A DNA stretch of 64,000 nt, from assembly GCA_047600785.1 (NCBI GenBank), contig JASGKH010000002.1:1612001-1676000 (forward strand), read 5' to 3'. Made by a program: the position numbers and the translations under genes. Of the stretch, positions 60,496 through 64,000 are shown in pieces. Every line of letters begins with the position of its first letter. Position 1 is the stretch's first letter. The notes under the pieces are model-generated. The model had not been told where the DNA came from. It did no database searches and worked only from the letters and a program-made list of their open reading frames with translations. The stretch is from Breznakibacter sp047600785 (GTDB taxonomy: Bacteria > Bacteroidota > Bacteroidia > Bacteroidales > Marinilabiliaceae).

Positions 60496-61719
60496 TTACC
60501 CGAATTTGGCATCAACCTGTTGCATGTCCCGTAAAATGGAGCTGTCCAATACTTTTGCATAATGCTGAGTCATTTTTGTACTGGAATGTCCGAGCATTTT
60601 GGCAACATTTTCAATCGAAACATTATTCGCCAAAAACACTACCGTAGCCGCTGTGTGGCGGGAGGTGTGCGTCGAGATTTGCTTTGTAATTCCGCATAAA
60701 TCAGCAATTTCCTTCAAGTAGCTGTTCATTTTTTGATTACTCAAAACGGGTAATAAAACATTCTGTCTAAGGCATTCCGGGTGTTCTTTGTATTTATCTA
60801 AAATTACTTTTGCTTGATGAATGACCGGGATATTGCACATATTACCCGTTTTTTGCCGGGGCTTGCGTATCCACAAAACATCATTGCTGTCGGTAATCAG
60901 ATGCGACGAATTTAATTGCTTGACATCTATGAAAGCAAGTCCGGTAAACGAGCAGAACAAAAATATATCCCGCACTACTTCAAGCCTTTTGATAGTAAAT
61001 TCCTTATTTTTAATCCGGTCTAATTCTTCCTGGCTTAAAAAGTCAACTTCCGTCTTTTCATGTTTGAATTGAATGCCCACAAATGGGTCTTTCTTTATCC
61101 ATTCATTGCCAAGTGCAATACGGATGATTTTCTTTAAATTTTTCAGATGTTTCAAAGCTGAATTATGTTGCATATTCTTTTCCGCTTTCAGGTAAAATTC
61201 AAAGTCTTGAATGAATGCACGGTTTATCTCTTTCAGCAGAATGTCATCTTTATTCGTTGTATGCCTGATAAATGCTTTCAGTGTATTCAACGATGTTTCA
61301 AATTTCTCGACCGTCGAAGCGGAAAAATCCTTTCCAATCAAAGCCCGGCAACGTTTGTTATGTTCGCCATAAACATCCATCAATGTTTTTTGCGACTCAT
61401 CCCGTCCGTATAACTTATCCCTGATTGCATCAACCGTAACACGCACTCCGTCTATTTCCAATTCCCGGTGGACTTGAAGAACTTTTGCCTTCATCGTATC
61501 AATATAACGATTAAGCTCTTTACCGACTTTGCCTGTTGAGGTACAGCATTCCCTTGTCTGATTCCAACTGTCAACGTCAACGCTTCTTTTGATGGAAATA
61601 TCCACAGTCCTGCAATTAACTGTAATACGCATACAAATGGGCGCTTCCCCATTTTTCAACATCTTGTGCTTTCTGAGTAGAAAGTTCACATTAAATGTAC
61701 TTTTCTTGTTTGATCCCAT
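60496..61719 (-). CDS. int: Tyrosine recombinase (integrase) of the element
   Basis: A 407-residue integrase. It has an N-terminal arm-binding part (FNVNFLLRKHKMLKNGEAPICMRIT), a SAM-like core-binding domain (about 110-210) and a catalytic domain with ISTHTSRHTAATVVFL, the MLGHSS segment and nucleophile Y387 in TQHYAKV. Where most tyrosine recombinases have the first catalytic Arg, this one reads FTGLAFIDVKQL, as in IntDOT-type Bacteroides enzymes, which also lack it. It lies 241 bp from the tRNA-Asp 3' end, the usual place for the integrase that recognises that site. Confidence 0.93.
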   Translation of the reverse strand: MGSNKKSTFNVNFLLRKHKMLKNGEAPICMRITVNCRTVDISIKRSVDVDSWNQTRECCTSTGKVGKELNRYIDTMKAKVLQVHRELEIDGVRVTVDAIRDKLYGRDESQKTLMDVYGEHNKRCRALIGKDFSASTVEKFETSLNTLKAFIRHTTNKDDILLKEINRAFIQDFEFYLKAEKNMQHNSALKHLKNLKKIIRIALGNEWIKKDPFVGIQFKHEKTEVDFLSQEELDRIKNKEFTIKRLEVVRDIFLFCSFTGLAFIDVKQLNSSHLITDSNDVLWIRKPRQKTGNMCNIPVIHQAKVILDKYKEHPECLRQNVLLPVLSNQKMNSYLKEIADLCGITKQISTHTSRHTAATVVFLANNVSIENVAKMLGHSSTKMTQHYAKVLDSSILRDMQQVDAKFG

Positions 61720-61814
61720 GATAAACTCCTTTCTTTAGTTACAAAATTACTATTAAGAGTTCATTTATCCGATATGCAAAACGCTGAAAAACAGAGAATA
61801 AGGATTCCAAAAAT

Positions 61815-61937
61815 GGGACTTTTTCCGAACTTTTTAAAGTCCCACGGATTAGCCTTTTTTTATTGCTTTTTTATGGGATTTTTTGCTTGGGGAGTGAAAA
61901 GAAAAAGTCCCGTAATCGTTTGAATTACAGGACTTTT
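61815..61937. promoter_or_regulatory. Repeated GGGACTTT/AAAGTCCC motifs and terminator beside attR
   Basis: GGGACTTT (61815-61822) and AAAGTCCC (61836-61843) form one inverted pair; AAAAAGTCCC recurs at 61902-61911, where AAGTCCCGTAAT (61905-61916) pairs with ATTACAGGACTT (61924-61935). The last hairpin, read leftward, ends in T residues and would terminate the tRNA-Asp transcript. The repeated motif between integrase and attR may form integrase arm sites. Confidence 0.5.
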
Positions 61938-61959
61938 CTTTGATTTTCTAAACTTATCT

Positions 61960-61972
61960 GCGGTATGGACGG
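61960..61972. other. attR core within the tRNA-Asp 3' end
   Basis: GCGGTATGGACGG, the same 13 bp as at 37365, covers the tRNA discriminator, acceptor strand and edge of the T arm. The element therefore rebuilds the tRNA 3' end on integration. Confidence 0.78.
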
Positions 61973-62034
61973 GACTCGAACCCGCGACCCCCTGCGTGAC
62001 AGGCAGGTATTCTAACCGACTGAACTACCACACC
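61961..62034 (-). tRNA. tRNA-Asp (GTC), copy adjoining the element
   Basis: The minus strand folds as a 74-nt tRNA: acceptor GGTGTGG with CCATACC (one G-T pair), discriminator G, anticodon stem CCTGC/GCAGG with loop CTGTCAC, so the anticodon is GTC, and a T arm GCGGG-TTCGAGT-CCCGT. CCA is not encoded. It differs from the second copy by one base in the D-arm region. Its 3' end is the integration site. Confidence 0.93.
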
Positions 62035-62062
62035 ATGCTTAAACGAAAGTATTAATTCTTAG

Positions 62063-62136
62063 CGGTATGGACGGGACTCGAACCCGCGACCCCCTGCGTG
62101 ACAGGCAGGTATTCTAACCAACTGAACTACCACACC
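62063..62136 (-). tRNA. tRNA-Asp (GTC), second tandem copy
   Basis: A 74-nt tRNA nearly identical to the copy at 61961, same anticodon GTC, upstream of it in the same direction with a 28-bp spacer. The two are probably one transcript. It also contains the 13-bp core, so it could serve as an alternative integration site. Confidence 0.93.
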
Positions 62137-62313
62137 GTGAGGATGATAAACCATCAATCCCTTTCGTTTAAAGCGTTGCAAAGATAGCACTTCTTTCTTT
62201 GTTTGCAATAGGGGCAACGATATTTTAGCCATATTTTTTAGCGACTCGTTTTCATGCAACCAGATAATAATATGGCAAAAGCCAAACAGCCATAAACCGG
62301 GATTCCACTCCTA

Positions 62314-63999
62314 TTATTCTATATTACTGAATCTCAATCCTTCTTCAGAAGCATCGACCGATACGATTTGATCGTGTTGCAATTCGTCCGAAAGAATTTT
62401 CTTCGACAAATCATTCAACAGATACTTCTGAATGGCACGTTTGATAGGCCTTGCACCAAACACCGGGTCAAATCCAGCGTGAGCAATCCAATCAACAGTA
62501 CTTTCGGAAAAACGAATGGTGATACCATTCTCAAGAAGTTTTTTGCCCACACTATTAAGTTGTAATTTCACAATACTTCGTATCTCGCTCTCCGATAAAG
62601 GGGTGAACATAATCACCTCATCAATCCGGTTAATAAATTCGGGACGGATGGTTTTCTTGAGCATCTCAAATACCTCTTGCCTTGTTTTTTCATGCAACTG
62701 TTCTGAAAAACCATCAGAGGATTGTTCAAAATTCTGCTGGATAATGTGCGATCCTACGTTGGAAGTCATTATAATAATGGTGTTCTTGAAATCAACGGTT
62801 CGTCCTTTGTTGTCGGTCAGCCGTCCATCATCGAGTACTTGCAGCAAAATGTTGAACACATCGGGATGTGCCTTCTCTATTTCGTCGAGTAAAACCACAG
62901 AATAAGGTTTCCGACGAACCGCCTCGGTCAGCTGTCCCCCTTCGTCGTACCCTACATACCCCGGAGGTGCACCAATCAAACGTGAAACCGAATGACGTTC
63001 TTGATACTCCGACATGTCGATACGAGTCATTTGCGTTTCATCATCAAACAAGAATTCGGCCAGTGCTTTGGCCAGTTCTGTTTTGCCGACACCGGTCATT
63101 CCCAGAAAGATGAACGATCCAATCGGTTTTTTGGCATCCTGAAGCCCGGCCCGCGAACGCCGTACCGAATCAGCAACTGCCTGAATGGCTTCATTTTGGC
63201 CGATCACTCGTTTATGCAGCTCACTTTCAAGCGACAAAAGTTTTATCTTTTCACTTTTCATCATTTTCGACACAGGAATACCGGTCCATCGACTCACAAC
63301 TTCGGCAATATCCTCCGAATCAACTTCCTCTTTTATCATTGCCGATTCCAATTGTTGGGCTTTCAACTGCTCCTTCAGTCCGGCAATCGCATCTTCAGAC
63401 TCTTTTATGCGGCCATAACGAATTTCGGCCACCTTATCGAAATGTCCTTCACGTTCTGCTTTTTCAGCGTCGAACTTCAAGTTCTCTATGTCGTTTTTAT
63501 GGGCTTGTATTTTATTGATCAGATTACGCTCCGATTCCCATTTGGCTTTTAAAGATGCTCGCTGGTCTTTCATTTCGGCGATGGTTTGTGCCAGCGATGC
63601 CAATTTCGCGGAATCGCCCTCACGCTTAATCGCCTCTCTTTCAATTTCAAGTTGCTTAATACGGCGTTCTATCTCATCGAGCCCTTCGGGTACCGAATTC
63701 ATTTCCAATCGAAGTTTCGATGCGGCCTCATCGACCAGATCAATGGCCTTATCAGGTAAAAAGCGGTCGCTAATGTATCGGTGTGAGAGTTCCACTGCCG
63801 CAATAATTGCCTCATCTTTAATACGTACCTGATGGTGGCTCTCGTAACGCTCTTTAAGTCCGCGGAGAATTGAAATGGCATCCAGTGTATCCGGTTCATC
63901 AACCATTACGATTTGAAATCGGCGCTCCAATGCCTTGTCCTTTTCAAAATATTTTTGGTATTCATTGAGCGTAGTGGCACCAATGGCCCTTAATTCACC
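62314..63999 (-). CDS. clpB: ATP-dependent chaperone ClpB, C-terminal two thirds (cut by window edge)
   Basis: The frame stays open to the end of the window, where it reads GELRAIGATTLNEYQKYFEKDKALERRFQIV, the end of the first AAA module. A long coiled-coil middle domain follows, then the second AAA module with FLGMTGVGKTELAKALAEFLF, VVLLDEIEKAHPDVFNILLQVLDDGRLTDNKGRTVDFKNTIIIMTSN and the sensor segment GFDPVFGARPIKRAI. The middle domain distinguishes ClpB from ClpA and ClpC. It disaggregates proteins together with DnaK. It lies upstream of the tRNA-Asp pair in the same direction. Confidence 0.95.
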   Translation of the reverse strand, partial: GELRAIGATTLNEYQKYFEKDKALERRFQIVMVDEPDTLDAISILRGLKERYESHHQVRIKDEAIIAAVELSHRYISDRFLPDKAIDLVDEAASKLRLEMNSVPEGLDEIERRIKQLEIEREAIKREGDSAKLASLAQTIAEMKDQRASLKAKWESERNLINKIQAHKNDIENLKFDAEKAEREGHFDKVAEIRYGRIKESEDAIAGLKEQLKAQQLESAMIKEEVDSEDIAEVVSRWTGIPVSKMMKSEKIKLLSLESELHKRVIGQNEAIQAVADSVRRSRAGLQDAKKPIGSFIFLGMTGVGKTELAKALAEFLFDDETQMTRIDMSEYQERHSVSRLIGAPPGYVGYDEGGQLTEAVRRKPYSVVLLDEIEKAHPDVFNILLQVLDDGRLTDNKGRTVDFKNTIIIMTSNVGSHIIQQNFEQSSDGFSEQLHEKTRQEVFEMLKKTIRPEFINRIDEVIMFTPLSESEIRSIVKLQLNSVGKKLLENGITIRFSESTVDWIAHAGFDPVFGARPIKRAIQKYLLNDLSKKILSDELQHDQIVSVDASEEGLRFSNIE

Positions 64000-64000
64000 A

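Larger units (their letters stand above)
37365..61972. mobile_element. Integrative mobilizable element in tRNA-Asp, about 24.6 kb
   Basis: Both ends carry GCGGTATGGACGG (37365-37377 and 61960-61972); the right copy is the 3' end of a tRNA-Asp gene. A tyrosine recombinase and two Xis-like HTH genes lie at the tRNA end. A mobilization block (RteC-like, HTH, oriT-like hairpins, BtgA-like, BtgB/DUF5712-like relaxase) is central. No conjugative pilus or type IV secretion genes are present, so transfer needs a helper. Cargo is an exported-enzyme cluster and a defence block. The interior is visibly AT-richer than the flanks. Confidence 0.85.

Noticed and set aside
37365..61972. Reading the island as a full conjugative transposon
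   Set aside because: No tra genes, coupling ATPase or pilus genes are present between the att repeats, so only mobilization can be supported.

Overview
The window reads as chromosome of a Bacteroidota bacterium, most likely an anaerobic or facultative member near the Bacteroidales/Marinilabiliales. The evidence is Bacteroidetes-type promoters (TTTG about 20 bp upstream of TAnnTTTG), a Bacteroidetes-type short SerA with Lys in place of the catalytic His, BtgA/BtgB-type mobilization genes, an RteC-like protein and an IntDOT-type integrase. I could not place it to genus.

Region 1 (1-9.8 kb) holds a PhnA-like C-terminus, an overlapping HipA-like kinase/HIRAN pair, a BlaI-type repressor with an M56 membrane protease behind three matching operator dyads, and a leftward cluster of C39-like protease, RLAN/ATP-grasp ligase, GCS2-type ligase and N-formylglutamate amidohydrolase that looks like a peptide or amide-forming pathway of unknown product. 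Region 2 (10-16.4 kb) is a nitrosative/nitrite-stress block: Crp/Fnr regulator, cupin, ferredoxin-type protein, hydroxylamine reductase (Hcp) and NrfHA. Two promoters there carry the same TGTAAC-N4-GTTACA palindrome at identical distance from the -7 box. Region 3 (16.4-37.2 kb) is housekeeping: STAS/Hpt signalling, gcvT, comB, serC-serA-DUF1015, yggS, a lipoprotein and secreted-protein pair, a CoA-disulfide-reductase/rhodanese/TusA/DsrE fusion, uvrA, an ECF sigma factor, mntP, a membrane pyrophosphatase and a DUF4143 ATPase.

Region 4 (37,365-61,972) is a genomic island of about 24.6 kb integrated at the 3' end of a tRNA-Asp gene. A 13-bp direct repeat (GCGGTATGGACGG) marks both ends, a tyrosine recombinase lies beside the tRNA, and the original tRNA terminator appears stranded at the far left end. 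It has its own mobilization block (RteC-like protein, HTH protein, hairpin-rich oriT candidate, BtgA-like protein, BtgB/DUF5712-like relaxase) but no conjugation pore genes, so it is best called an integrative mobilizable element. Its cargo is (a) an AraC-controlled cluster of exported small enzymes showing duplication, domain shuffling and decay, and (b) a defence block: an AbiEi/AbiEii pair followed by a three-gene operon encoding a zinc-hook ABC ATPase, a HEPN-type putative RNase and a 1531-residue restriction-endonuclase-like/STAND NTPase with a long repeat C-terminus. That trio is the best candidate for an undescribed system. Two tandem tRNA-Asp genes and clpB (cut by the window edge) follow.

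Four genes (DUF1015, a lipoprotein, an HTH-containing hypothetical and the RteC-like gene) are each broken by one base in a homopolymer. That pattern suggests sequencing error as much as true decay. All identifications come from reading the sequence; no database search was run.
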